A stretch of DNA of 44,511 nt from Polynucleobacter sp. (GTDB lineage: Bacteria; Pseudomonadota; Gammaproteobacteria; Burkholderiales; Burkholderiaceae). The notes below the pieces were generated by a model. The model was not told the DNA's origin. It saw only the letters and a list, made by a program, of their open reading frames with translations, and ran no database searches. The stretch is from assembly GCA_016462905.1 (NCBI GenBank), contig JAEMSI010000003.1, positions 34,445 through 78,955 on the forward strand, read 5' to 3'. The position numbers and the translations under genes were made by a program. This document shows, in pieces, positions 26,855 to 35,068 of this stretch; positions within the stretch are counted from its first letter, which is position 1, and every line of letters starts with the position of its first letter.

Positions 26855-29800
26855 ATGCCTTTTTTTCGTTGCCTGCCTGGTGCTCTTGCCCTCTCTCCCT
26901 TCCGTCAGCAACGACTTTTGACGCAACTTTCAGAGGAAACCCTAGCGTTAGAAAAAATCACAGCCCAGTACCTGCATTTCGTTTGGTCAGAGCAGGAACT
27001 AAACCAACAGCAATTGAATACCTTAAAGGCTTTATTGACCTATGGCGAGTCTTTTGTACCGCTTAAGGAAGCTACTAAGGGAAATGACGGCCAGATCATC
27101 GCGATTCCCCGATTTGGAACGGTTTCACCTTGGGCTAGTAAAGCGACCGATATCGCGCGTCAATGCGATTTACCGGTATTGCGAATCGAACGTGGCGTGC
27201 AATTTAGTTGGCAAGTTCAGAGCGCCTTGTTAGGGTCGAAAAAAATTTCGCCAGCGCAAGAACAATCCTTATTGGCTTTATTGCACGATCGGATGACCGA
27301 GACTTTGGTTAAAGAGCTCGATGCCGTGCAAGCTCTGTATCAATCCTTACTCGATCAGCCGTTTATGCGAATCGATATTCTGGGTGAGGGTGAGGCAGCG
27401 CTCGCAGAAGCGAATCAATCATTAGGCTTGGCTTTATCAGCCGACGAGATTGGGTATTTAGTTGAAAACTTTATGCGTTTGGGTCGCAATCCGAGCGATG
27501 TCGAACTGATGATGTTTGCACAAGCTAATAGCGAACATTGCCGCCATAAAATTTTTAATGCGTCTTGGACGATTGATGGTGATCAACAAGCCAATACTTT
27601 ATTTGGCATGATTCGCAATACCCATCATTTGCAACCTAAAGGAAGTGTGGTGGCGTATTCCGATAATTCGGCAGTGATGGAGGGTTGCGAAGCAGAAACT
27701 TGGATGCCTCAAGGTAGCGAGCAGCGTTATCAAAAGGAACGCCGCTTGGTGCACACCTTAATGAAAGTAGAAACCCACAATCACCCCACTGCGATTGCGC
27801 CTTTCCAAGGAGCGTCCACAGGGGCGGGCGGTGAGATTCGCGATGAGGGTGCAACTGGGGTTGGCGGAAAACCGAAGGCAGGTTTAACTGGCTTCTCAGT
27901 GTCGAATCTTCATATTCCAGGTACTGATTTTCCGTGGGAGAAAAATCCCTATGGCAAGCCTGAACGCATTGCTTCTCCTTTGCAGATCATGATCGATGGG
28001 CCGCTTGGCGGCGCTGCTTTTAATAATGAATTTGGTCGTCCCAACTTAACGGGTTATTTTCGGGTGTTTGAGCAAACCCTCGATGGCGAGCGTCGTGGTT
28101 ATCACAAGCCCATTATGATTGCGGGCGGTATTGGCAATATTGAAGCGATTCATACGCATAAAGCTGGAATTGAAGCAGGTGATCTACTCATTCAACTTGG
28201 TGGACCTGGAATGCGAATTGGAATGGGCGGTGGAAGCGCTAGTTCGATGGCAACGGGGGCGAATACTGCCGATTTGGATTTTGATTCGGTGCAACGTGGC
28301 AATCCTGAAATAGAACGTCGCGCTCAAGAGGTGATTAACCATTGCCGAGCCCTAGGAAAAAAGAATCCGATTGTGTCGATTCACGATGTGGGCGCCGGTG
28401 GTTTATCAAACGCCTTTCCTGAGTTAGCTGATAGCGCTGGTTTAGGCGCACAATTTGATTTGCGTACGATTCCCTTGGAAGAGAGCGGTATGAGCCCCGC
28501 TGAAATTTGGTGCAATGAATCGCAAGAACGTTATGTGATTGCGATTCGTCCCAGCAGTCTTGATCTAGTCCAATCATTTTGTGAACGTGAGCGCTGCCCA
28601 TTTGCCGTGGTGGGTTATGCTACCGCCGAACGCCAATTGCAACTGCATGATCCACGACAAGCAAACAATCCCGATCAAGTCTTGCCGATCGATATGCCGA
28701 TGAATGTTTTGTTAGGCAAGCCCCCCAAGATGCATCGTCAAGTAGAGCATCGGCAACGCGTGTGGTCAGCAATTAATCTCAACGAGGTCGATTTAAAACA
28801 AGCGATTCATTGGGTTTTACAGCATCCAACGGTAGCCAGTAAATCATTTTTAATTACGATTGGTGATCGTACCGTGGGCGGTTTGAATACGCGCGATCCC
28901 TTTGTTGGTCCATGGCAAGTTCCAGTAGCCGATTGTGCTGTAACTACCATGGATTATGTAGGTTATCGAGGTGAGGCCATGAGTATGGGTGAGCGTACTC
29001 CCTTAGCGGTATTTAATTCGGCTGCGGCTGCGCGAATCGCAGTAGGTGAGGCGATTACGAATATCTTGGCGGCCGATATTCCTGATTTAGAGAACCTCAA
29101 ATTATCGGCAAACTGGATGGCAGCATGTGGCATGCCAGGTGAAGACGCTAATTTGTTTGACGCGGTTCAAGCAATTGGCATGGAGTTATGCCCAGCCTTG
29201 GGTATTTCGATACCCGTTGGAAAAGATTCCTTATCGATGGCAACTGAGTGGCAAGCTGACGGGACGAAGAAAAAGGTAAGCGCCCCGGTTTCTTTAATTA
29301 TTTCGGCTTTTGCACAAGTGCTTGATGTTCGCAAGACCTTAACGCCTTTATTAACACTTGCTGAAGAAAGCGAATTGCTTTTAATTGATTTAGCGCGTGG
29401 CAAACAGCGTATGGCAGGTAGTATTTTGGCGCAAGTACTTGATCAAGCCGATATCGCATGCCCCGATGCCGATCGTGCGGATGATATTCGCGCTTTTGCG
29501 AAAGCCATGATCGCCTTGCGTAAGGCTAATTTGCTTTTGGCTTATCACGATCGGGCAGATGGTGGTTTGATGGCCTGTATCGCCGAGATGGCCTTTGCCA
29601 GTCATTGCGGGGTTTCGATTAATCTGGATTTATTGTTAATTGATCCCCAACAAGAAGCTGATTACGGAGACGCTAAAAATTGGGCTGCCCAAGTTTCTGG
29701 TCTGCGCAATGAAAAAACCCTGCGTGCACTTTTCAATGAAGAATTAGGGGCGGTAGTTCAAATTCGCCGTTCAGACCGAGAAACCGTATTTGCCCAATTA

Positions 29801-30871
29801 CGGGAATTCGGTTTGGGAGCTTGTAGTCATGTGATTGGTAAACCCAATACTAAGGATCAAATTGAAATATGGCGCGATGCCCAGTGCGTCTTTAGTCAGG
29901 CGCGTACTGAGTTACATGCTTTATGGCAATCGACCAGTTGGCGGATTGCACGTTTGCGTGATAACCCAGAATGCGCTGATAGCGAATATAGCCTCATTAC
30001 CAATCAAGCTGATGCCGGTATCTCACCTAAATTAACTTTTGATCCCCATGAAAATGTCGCGGCACCCTATATTCATACTGCGGTAGCGCCTAAAGTGGCG
30101 ATTTTGCGTGAGCAGGGCGTGAACTCGCATGTGGAGATGGCATATGCAATGGATTGGGCTGGTTTTGCTAGCTACGATGTACATATGAGCGATTTAATTG
30201 CGGGTCGTGCCAAACTAAGTGATTTTCAGGGTATGGTGGCCTGTGGCGGTTTTAGTTACGGAGATGTACTAGGTGCTGGCGAAGGTTGGGCTAAGACGAT
30301 TTTGTTTCATGCGCAATTAAGCGAACAATTTAGAAACTTCTTTCATCGCAAGGATAGTTTTGCTTTGGGCATTTGTAACGGTTGTCAGATGATGAGTAAT
30401 TTATCCAGCTTAATTCCAGGGGCCGAAGATTGGCCTAAATTTACACGCAATCGCTCGGAGCAATATGAGTCACGTCTCGTCACTGTAGAAATCATGCCTT
30501 CACCCTCACTGTTTATGCAGGGGATGGCAGGCAGTCATTTGCCGATTGCCGTGGCGCATGGCGAGGGGTTTGCTAACTTTTCGCAGCAAGGTAATCATGA
30601 GGCTTTATTGAAAGCTAATTTAGCGGCTTTACGCTATGTCGATAGTAGCGGCTTGCCGACCGAGGTTTACCCATTGAATCCAAACGGTTCAAGCGGTGGC
30701 TTAACCGGTGTAACTACCGCGGATGGCCGCTTTACGGTGTTGATGCCTCATCCTGAGCGCGTATTTAGAAATGTGCAAATGAGTTGGCATCCGCCTGAAT
30801 GGGACCGTATTCAAGATGGTGCCAGCCCGTGGATGCGGATGTTTAGAAATGCCCGCGCTTGGGTTAACTGA
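26855..30871 (+). CDS. purL: Phosphoribosylformylglycinamidine synthase PurL (large, single-chain form)
   Basis: This enzyme converts FGAR and glutamine to FGAM in purine synthesis. At 1338 aa it is the single-chain proteobacterial type. The N-terminal domain ([13 protein letters not shown]) leads into the synthetase halves with [30 protein letters not shown] and [10 protein letters not shown]. The C-terminal glutaminase domain carries [17 protein letters not shown], the nucleophile region [10 protein letters not shown] and [10 protein letters not shown]. The frame is open upstream to 26798, but homology starts at MPFFRCLPG, so I place the start at ATG 26855. A perfect TATAAT lies 6 nt before it, suggesting a leaderless or near-leaderless transcript. 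A 13-bp tandem repeat surrounds the stop. Confidence 0.95.
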   Translation: MPFFRCLPGALALSPFRQQRLLTQLSEETLALEKITAQYLHFVWSEQELNQQQLNTLKALLTYGESFVPLKEATKGNDGQIIAIPRFGTVSPWASKATDIARQCDLPVLRIERGVQFSWQVQSALLGSKKISPAQEQSLLALLHDRMTETLVKELDAVQALYQSLLDQPFMRIDILGEGEAALAEANQSLGLALSADEIGYLVENFMRLGRNPSDVELMMFAQANSEHCRHKIFNASWTIDGDQQANTLFGMIRNTHHLQPKGSVVAYSDNSAVMEGCEAETWMPQGSEQRYQKERRLVHTLMKVETHNHPTAIAPFQGASTGAGGEIRDEGATGVGGKPKAGLTGFSVSNLHIPGTDFPWEKNPYGKPERIASPLQIMIDGPLGGAAFNNEFGRPNLTGYFRVFEQTLDGERRGYHKPIMIAGGIGNIEAIHTHKAGIEAGDLLIQLGGPGMRIGMGGGSASSMATGANTADLDFDSVQRGNPEIERRAQEVINHCRALGKKNPIVSIHDVGAGGLSNAFPELADSAGLGAQFDLRTIPLEESGMSPAEIWCNESQERYVIAIRPSSLDLVQSFCERERCPFAVVGYATAERQLQLHDPRQANNPDQVLPIDMPMNVLLGKPPKMHRQVEHRQRVWSAINLNEVDLKQAIHWVLQHPTVASKSFLITIGDRTVGGLNTRDPFVGPWQVPVADCAVTTMDYVGYRGEAMSMGERTPLAVFNSAAAARIAVGEAITNILAADIPDLENLKLSANWMAACGMPGEDANLFDAVQAIGMELCPALGISIPVGKDSLSMATEWQADGTKKKVSAPVSLIISAFAQVLDVRKTLTPLLTLAEESELLLIDLARGKQRMAGSILAQVLDQADIACPDADRADDIRAFAKAMIALRKANLLLAYHDRADGGLMACIAEMAFASHCGVSINLDLLLIDPQQEADYGDAKNWAAQVSGLRNEKTLRALFNEELGAVVQIRRSDRETVFAQLREFGLGACSHVIGKPNTKDQIEIWRDAQCVFSQARTELHALWQSTSWRIARLRDNPECADSEYSLITNQADAGISPKLTFDPHENVAAPYIHTAVAPKVAILREQGVNSHVEMAYAMDWAGFASYDVHMSDLIAGRAKLSDFQGMVACGGFSYGDVLGAGEGWAKTILFHAQLSEQFRNFFHRKDSFALGICNGCQMMSNLSSLIPGAEDWPKFTRNRSEQYESRLVTVEIMPSPSLFMQGMAGSHLPIAVAHGEGFANFSQQGNHEALLKANLAALRYVDSSGLPTEVYPLNPNGSSGGLTGVTTADGRFTVLMPHPERVFRNVQMSWHPPEWDRIQDGASPWMRMFRNARAWVN

Positions 30872-30925
30872 GTTACATAACTGAGTTAAATAACTGAGTT
30901 AAAAAATAAGTTAAATCAATAAGTT
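30865..30925 (+). repeat. 12-13-bp degenerate tandem repeat starting at the purL stop
   Basis: TAACTGAGTT recurs at 30865, 30878 and 30891 with a 13-bp period, followed by two decayed copies ending in TAAGTT at 30907-30912 and 30920-30925. The purL TGA (30869-30871) lies in the first copy. Because the period is not divisible by three, TAA/TGA triplets fall in all frames. Confidence 0.85.
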
Positions 30926-30942
30926 AAATTAAGCGATTGAAA

Positions 30943-31719
30943 ATGCCTAAAAAACCGCTGTTATCTGAACCCGTTACTTTTTCGGAATCGGGCGGAGTAC
31001 GTTATTTGCATTTAGGTAGTCCTTGGATTCAAGGTGCCATGCGCTTAAAAGACCCAGATGAAATTTATTTAGAGTATTCGCAGCAAATGATGGCTTGGTT
31101 ACTCTTTTTAGAAAGTTATCCAGGTATGCATATTGCTCAATTGGGTTTGGGAACGGGAGCTTTGGCAAAGTTTTGTTTGCGCTATTGTCCGGGGGTGATG
31201 AATACCGGCGTTGAATTAAATCCAGCAGTGATTGTGGCAGCTCGTACTATGTTTCATCTACCTGACGATAGCCGATATTTGAAAGTGATTCAGGCTGATG
31301 CACTTGATTTTGTGAAGAATGCTTTTCACGAAGAGCGTTTCGATGCTTTGCAAGTCGATTTATACGATGCTGAAGCAGAAGGTCCTGTATTAAGTTCTTT
31401 GGAGTTTTATCAAGCCTGTTTTGCAGTGTTAAAAGAACCTGGCGTTTTAACCGTGAATTTATTTACTCGGCATCGCAGTTTTAAGATTAATATCACGAAT
31501 CTCTGCAAAGCATTTCAGAATCGCGTACTTATTTTTCCTGAATCGCACGATTGCAATGCTGTAGCCATTGCCTTTAAAGGACCGATGATCGATATCGATT
31601 GGGATTTCGTGGCGAAACGCGCTAAATTAATTCAAAAGCAGACTGGATTACCGACCCAAAATTGGGCTAAGGGCCTTAGCAAAGTCAACGCACGTCAAAC
31701 AAAGCGCTTGCGGATATAA
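30943..31719 (+). CDS. Spermidine-synthase-like (SpeE superfamily) protein
   Basis: A 258-aa Rossmann-fold protein of the spermidine/spermine synthase superfamily. The nucleotide-binding glycine loop is LGLGTGALAKFC, an acidic residue follows in GVELNPAV, and the VIQADALDFV and QVDLYDAEAEGP segments match the family acidic positions that hold the aminopropyl or methyl donor. The N-terminal beta domain typical of true SpeE is short. No polyamine-synthesis partner (such as speD) is nearby, so the substrate is uncertain and a methyltransferase role is possible. The start ATG 30943 follows the repeat behind purL; a TTG at 30937 is also in frame. It converges on the LysR gene with a 6-bp gap. Confidence 0.75.
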   Translation: MPKKPLLSEPVTFSESGGVRYLHLGSPWIQGAMRLKDPDEIYLEYSQQMMAWLLFLESYPGMHIAQLGLGTGALAKFCLRYCPGVMNTGVELNPAVIVAARTMFHLPDDSRYLKVIQADALDFVKNAFHEERFDALQVDLYDAEAEGPVLSSLEFYQACFAVLKEPGVLTVNLFTRHRSFKINITNLCKAFQNRVLIFPESHDCNAVAIAFKGPMIDIDWDFVAKRAKLIQKQTGLPTQNWAKGLSKVNARQTKRLRI

Positions 31720-31725
31720 ATTGAA

Positions 31726-32622
31726 TTAAGGTACTACTGTTTTATTGTGCTTAATAATTGCTTCTATTAGCGGATTTGCAATTTTCTTTTCTGCACGAAT
31801 TGCGTAAAAATACTCATATACATTTTTGCAAGCTCCAATCGAGCGTAATTGATAGGTTGCATTTAAATCCGCATCGACACTATTTGGTGCTGGCAATATG
31901 CCGACTCCAGAAGCGCCAAACGTTTTTAATAGAGCGCTATCTTCGAATTCACCCACAATTTGGGGCGTGATATTGTTTTTCTCGAACCACTGATCAATTT
32001 TGAGTCGAACGCTTGAATGCTGGGTTGGCAGCAAAATAGGCAATTCATTTAAGCAAGCGGGAAATCGTTTTTTTGCTTTACTAAAAAAATGGTGCGAAGC
32101 ATACCAATCTACCGGTGATTGATCGATTTGATCGCTATAAAGTTTGAGATTTTTATTATCAGGTACTGCACGGTCAGCCAGAACCAAATCGAGTTTATGA
32201 AGCGCTAGATTTGCTAATAGGTTCTCAAAGTTGCCTTCTAGTGCCACCACTTGCACCGATTGATGATTAAAAATAGGCTGTAAAAGTTGTCGGGTTACTA
32301 ACTTGGGTAAGCCATCAGCAATCCCAACCGTCAGTTTCTTTCTAGGCGTTTTGCTAGCATCGCGCAGAATTTCAGGTAATTTTTCACCGATGGAGAAGAT
32401 TTGATCGGCGACATTGAGGGCTGCAATACCTTGGTCTGTAAGCGCCAAACCTCTACCAGAGGGCTTAAAAAGTAAATGTCCAAGGGATTTTTCTAGATCG
32501 TGAACCTGGGTGCTAATAGTTTGGATCGCCATATCAAGCCGCTCGGCAGCCTTTGACATACTGCCTTCTTTGGCAACAACCCAGAAATAGTAGAGGTGGC
32601 GGTAGTTGTAGGGAGAGGTCAT
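31726..32622 (-). CDS. LysR-family transcriptional regulator, NhaR-like
   Basis: A 298-aa LysR-type regulator. The N-terminal helix-turn-helix begins NYRHLYYFWVVAKEGSMSKA, followed by AERLDMAIQTISTQVHDLEK, which closely resembles NhaR, the sodium-responsive activator of the Na+/H+ antiporter gene nhaA in E. coli. The C-terminal effector domain is of normal length. No nhaA is in the window. The gene is instead divergent from the TerC-Usp fusion, and a 15-bp palindrome lies in the shared 106-bp intergenic region, so that fusion gene is the likely target. The ligand is unknown. Confidence 0.85.
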   Translation of the reverse strand: MTSPYNYRHLYYFWVVAKEGSMSKAAERLDMAIQTISTQVHDLEKSLGHLLFKPSGRGLALTDQGIAALNVADQIFSIGEKLPEILRDASKTPRKKLTVGIADGLPKLVTRQLLQPIFNHQSVQVVALEGNFENLLANLALHKLDLVLADRAVPDNKNLKLYSDQIDQSPVDWYASHHFFSKAKKRFPACLNELPILLPTQHSSVRLKIDQWFEKNNITPQIVGEFEDSALLKTFGASGVGILPAPNSVDADLNATYQLRSIGACKNVYEYFYAIRAEKKIANPLIEAIIKHNKTVVP

Positions 32623-32640
32623 ATTCAGATAATAACGAAA

Positions 32641-32655
32641 TTATATTCAATATAA
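32641..32655. promoter_or_regulatory. Palindromic operator candidate between the LysR and TerC-Usp genes
   Basis: TTATATT-C-AATATAA is a perfect palindrome with 7-bp arms around one central base. Its centre lies 26 bp upstream of the regulator start and 81 bp upstream of the terC-usp start. The dimensions fit a LysR-type box, which regulators of this class often use for autorepression and activation of the divergent gene. Confidence 0.5.
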
Positions 32656-32728
32656 CTCTGCTTTTTCCTGTGTGCAAGCCCCTGTAAATTAACCCCATCG
32701 AATAGCAGATTATTAATAGGAGGTTTAT

Positions 32729-33994
32729 TTGGAACTCTTTAGTCCGGAATTTTTTTCAGCTTTGTTAGCGATTATTGTGATCGATCTAGTCTTGGCTGGT
32801 GATAATGCCATTGTAATAGCGATGGCAGCACGTAATCTTCCTGCTCATTTGCAAAAGAAGGCGATTGTGTGGGGCGCCATGGGAGCGATTGCAGTTCGAA
32901 GCGCAATGACCTTGGCGGTCGTGTATTTACTCAATGTACCTGGCTTGTTATTGGCCGGCGGCCTTTTGCTGATTTGGATTGCTTACCGTTTAATTAATCC
33001 TGCCAAATCTGCAGACGACCAACATGGGGCCGCTGCAAATTCTTTTTGGGGTGCCATGAAAACCATCATTATTGCCGATGCTGTCATGGGTCTTGATAAC
33101 GTGTTGGCTGTGGCCGGTGCCGCTCATGGTAGTTATTTGCTGGTGGTCTTGGGCTTGCTGATTAGCATTCCGATTGTGATTTGGGGTTCCACGCAAATAT
33201 TGAAATTAGTCGAGCGATTCCCTTCGATTATCTATTTAGGTGCTGGTGTATTGGCTTGGACTGCGGCCAAGATGATCGTCAGCGAGCCTGTGGTGAAGGA
33301 TTTATCGGTAATTCAGAATGATGTCTTGTTGTATTCGTTCTATGTTTTAGTTGTGTTGTTGGTGTTGGGTAGTGGCTTTATAAAAAACAGACTTGCTTTA
33401 GAACAGAGCATCTCTGCTGATAGCGCCTCATCTGAGGTAAGCGCAGGTTTAAGTGAAACCGAAGTTTCTATAGGAGAGGCTAAGATGAAAAAGATATTAA
33501 TTCCAGTAGATGGCTCAGAAAACTCTGATCTAGCGCTACGCCACGTGATTAAAGAATATGCACAGGATTCGAATTTACATATTCACTTATTTAACGTACA
33601 ACCGCAATTGTCGATGCATATTGGAAAATTTATTAGTAAATCAACTGTGCGAGATTGGCAAAAAGAAAGGTCGTATCAAGCTCTTCATGCATCTATCCAT
33701 TATTTGGAAATGACTGGCTTTGATTTTTCCTTCTCCTACGGCACTGGAGATAAAGTGGAGGCAATTATTCATGAGGCGCAGCGCTTAGATTGCAGTCGTA
33801 TTGTGATCGGCACTGCCAAAAAGAACTCCCTAACGCGTTTAATTGAAAACTCAACTACCGCTAAATTATTAGAGCTGAGTGATATTCCCGTTGAGGTGGT
33901 AACTGGTAAATCAATATCGACCCTCGAACGCTGGGGAATTCCAGCGGGTGCGGCTGGCTTTGCTACTGCATTAGTAGTTGGAGTTGTTGATTAA
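32729..33994 (+). CDS. TerC-family membrane protein fused to a universal stress protein (Usp) domain
   Basis: A 421-aa fusion. Residues about 1-225 are a TerC protein of the YjbE type, with the LVLAGDNAIVIAMAARNL and IIIADAVMGLDNVLAVAGAA motifs whose acidic residues lie within membrane helices. Family members act in metal export, notably Mn2+. A low-complexity Ser/Glu-rich linker follows (about 226-250). From residue 253 (MKKILIPVDGSENSDLAL) there is a Usp domain with the nucleotide-binding-type end IVIGTAKKNSLTRLIENSTTAKLLELSDIPVEVV. The protein ends in a short hydrophobic tail. TTG 32729 is the start, with AGGAGG at 32718-32723, the best Shine-Dalgarno in the area. An internal ATG with its own Shine-Dalgarno may also give free Usp. 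A terminator hairpin follows. Confidence 0.85.
   Translation: MELFSPEFFSALLAIIVIDLVLAGDNAIVIAMAARNLPAHLQKKAIVWGAMGAIAVRSAMTLAVVYLLNVPGLLLAGGLLLIWIAYRLINPAKSADDQHGAAANSFWGAMKTIIIADAVMGLDNVLAVAGAAHGSYLLVVLGLLISIPIVIWGSTQILKLVERFPSIIYLGAGVLAWTAAKMIVSEPVVKDLSVIQNDVLLYSFYVLVVLLVLGSGFIKNRLALEQSISADSASSEVSAGLSETEVSIGEAKMKKILIPVDGSENSDLALRHVIKEYAQDSNLHIHLFNVQPQLSMHIGKFISKSTVRDWQKERSYQALHASIHYLEMTGFDFSFSYGTGDKVEAIIHEAQRLDCSRIVIGTAKKNSLTRLIENSTTAKLLELSDIPVEVVTGKSISTLERWGIPAGAAGFATALVVGVVD
33472..33487 (+). promoter_or_regulatory. Internal Shine-Dalgarno and in-frame ATG of the Usp domain
   Basis: AGGAG at 33472-33476 is followed after 8 nt by ATG at 33485-33487, in frame with the upstream TerC part. 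Translation from here would give a free 169-aa Usp protein beginning MKKILIPVDGS, a normal Usp N-terminus. Confidence 0.55.
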
Positions 33995-34019
33995 ATGGTT
34001 TCGTATCATCCCTTTTTAG

Positions 34020-34041
34020 CCCCCGCAAGGGGGTTTTTTTT
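34020..34041 (+). terminator. Intrinsic terminator whose 3' arm overlaps the sbtA ribosome-binding site
   Basis: CCCCC (34020-34024), loop GCAA, GGGGG (34029-34033) and eight T residues (34034-34041) make a textbook rho-independent terminator after terC-usp. The sbtA-like ATG is at 34044, only 2 nt after the T-tract. The GGGGG arm, 10 nt from the ATG, is the only visible Shine-Dalgarno for that gene. Confidence 0.85.
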
Positions 34042-34043
34042 GT

Positions 34044-35012
34044 ATGCTTAATTTTCTTGATCCAGCAATTCTATTTTTTGTTTTCGGTATTTTTGCTGGA
34101 ATGGTTAAATCGAATTTAGAAATTCCACCAGCCATTTCTCGTTTTTTATCGCTTTATTTATTAATGGCTCTTGGTTTAAAGGGCGGCTTTGCACTGCAAA
34201 AATCCGGTTTTACAAATGAGATTGCAGTCGCCTTGGGCTTGGCTATTTTCTTAGCAGTGGTGATTCCTTTAGCAAGTTATTGGTTTTTACATCGATATCT
34301 CAATGCCTTGGATGCAGCTGCAATTTCAGCTACTTATGGTTCAGTGAGCGCAGTAACCTTTATTACCGCAACGCAATTTTTGAGTCAAAATAATATCGAG
34401 TATGGCGGCTACATGGCTGCAGCCATGGCTTTAATGGAGTCGCCGGCAATTATCTTGGCAATGATTTTGGCAAATCGTGCACGCGTGGCTCAGAATCCAA
34501 ACTGCAAACGAATTGGCATGTCTTCTATTTTGCATGAATCGTTTACCGATGGAGCCCAGCTTTTATTGTTAGGATCGATGGTAGTGGGCTTGCTAAGCGG
34601 TGCTGACGGCCAGAAAATTATGGCGCCATTCTCAATTGATTTATTTAAAGGAATGTTAGCCTTCTTTTTATTAGATATGGGTTTGATGGCAGCTAAAAAT
34701 TTTGCTGGTTTGCAAAATCAAGCGCGGGTGCTTTTGCTCTATGCTTTTTTAGCACCTTTATTGCACGCCTTGTTTGCTTTATTTTTAGCGAATCTATTTG
34801 GTCTATCTTTAGGTAATTCTATTTTATTAATGGTTTTGGCCTCGAGCGCTTCTTATATTGCGGTGCCGGCAGTTTTGCGACACGCTATGCCAGAAGTGAA
34901 TCCTGCACTGTATATGGGGATGTCGCTCGGGATTACCTTTCCATTGAATATTATTTTTGGAATCCCTTTATACACTTGGCTTGCCCAGCAATGGATTGGA
35001 TCAATTGCGTGA
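34044..35012 (+). CDS. SbtA-type sodium-dependent bicarbonate transporter
   Basis: A 322-aa integral membrane protein of the SbtA/DUF897 family, known from cyanobacteria as a high-affinity Na+/HCO3- symporter. About ten hydrophobic segments are visible. Family-like blocks include FGIFAGMVKSNLEIPPAISR, YLLMALGLKGGFAL, TYGSVSAVTFITA, MALMESPAIILA and SSASYIAVPAVLRHA. No PII-like SbtB regulator gene follows. Start ATG 34044 sits directly behind the terminator T-tract, so expression may depend on read-through or on translation past the hairpin. In a heterotroph it could supply bicarbonate for carboxylases, but substrate specificity within this family is inferred only from similarity. Confidence 0.85.
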   Translation: MLNFLDPAILFFVFGIFAGMVKSNLEIPPAISRFLSLYLLMALGLKGGFALQKSGFTNEIAVALGLAIFLAVVIPLASYWFLHRYLNALDAAAISATYGSVSAVTFITATQFLSQNNIEYGGYMAAAMALMESPAIILAMILANRARVAQNPNCKRIGMSSILHESFTDGAQLLLLGSMVVGLLSGADGQKIMAPFSIDLFKGMLAFFLLDMGLMAAKNFAGLQNQARVLLLYAFLAPLLHALFALFLANLFGLSLGNSILLMVLASSASYIAVPAVLRHAMPEVNPALYMGMSLGITFPLNIIFGIPLYTWLAQQWIGSIA

Positions 35013-35017
35013 ATGAA

Positions 35018-35052
35018 AAAGCCGCTTCGGGACTTGATCCTAAAGCGGCTTT
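35018..35052 (-). terminator. Terminator between sbtA-like gene and acnB
   Basis: The arms AAAGCCGCTT (35018-35027) and AAGCGGCTTT (35043-35052) are perfectly complementary around a 15-nt loop. On the minus strand the hairpin is followed by a run of T (AAAAA at 35016-35020 on the plus strand), so it mainly terminates acnB. It could also act weakly on the plus strand for the transporter. Confidence 0.75.
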
Positions 35053-35068
35053 GATGGAGTTTTAAAAC

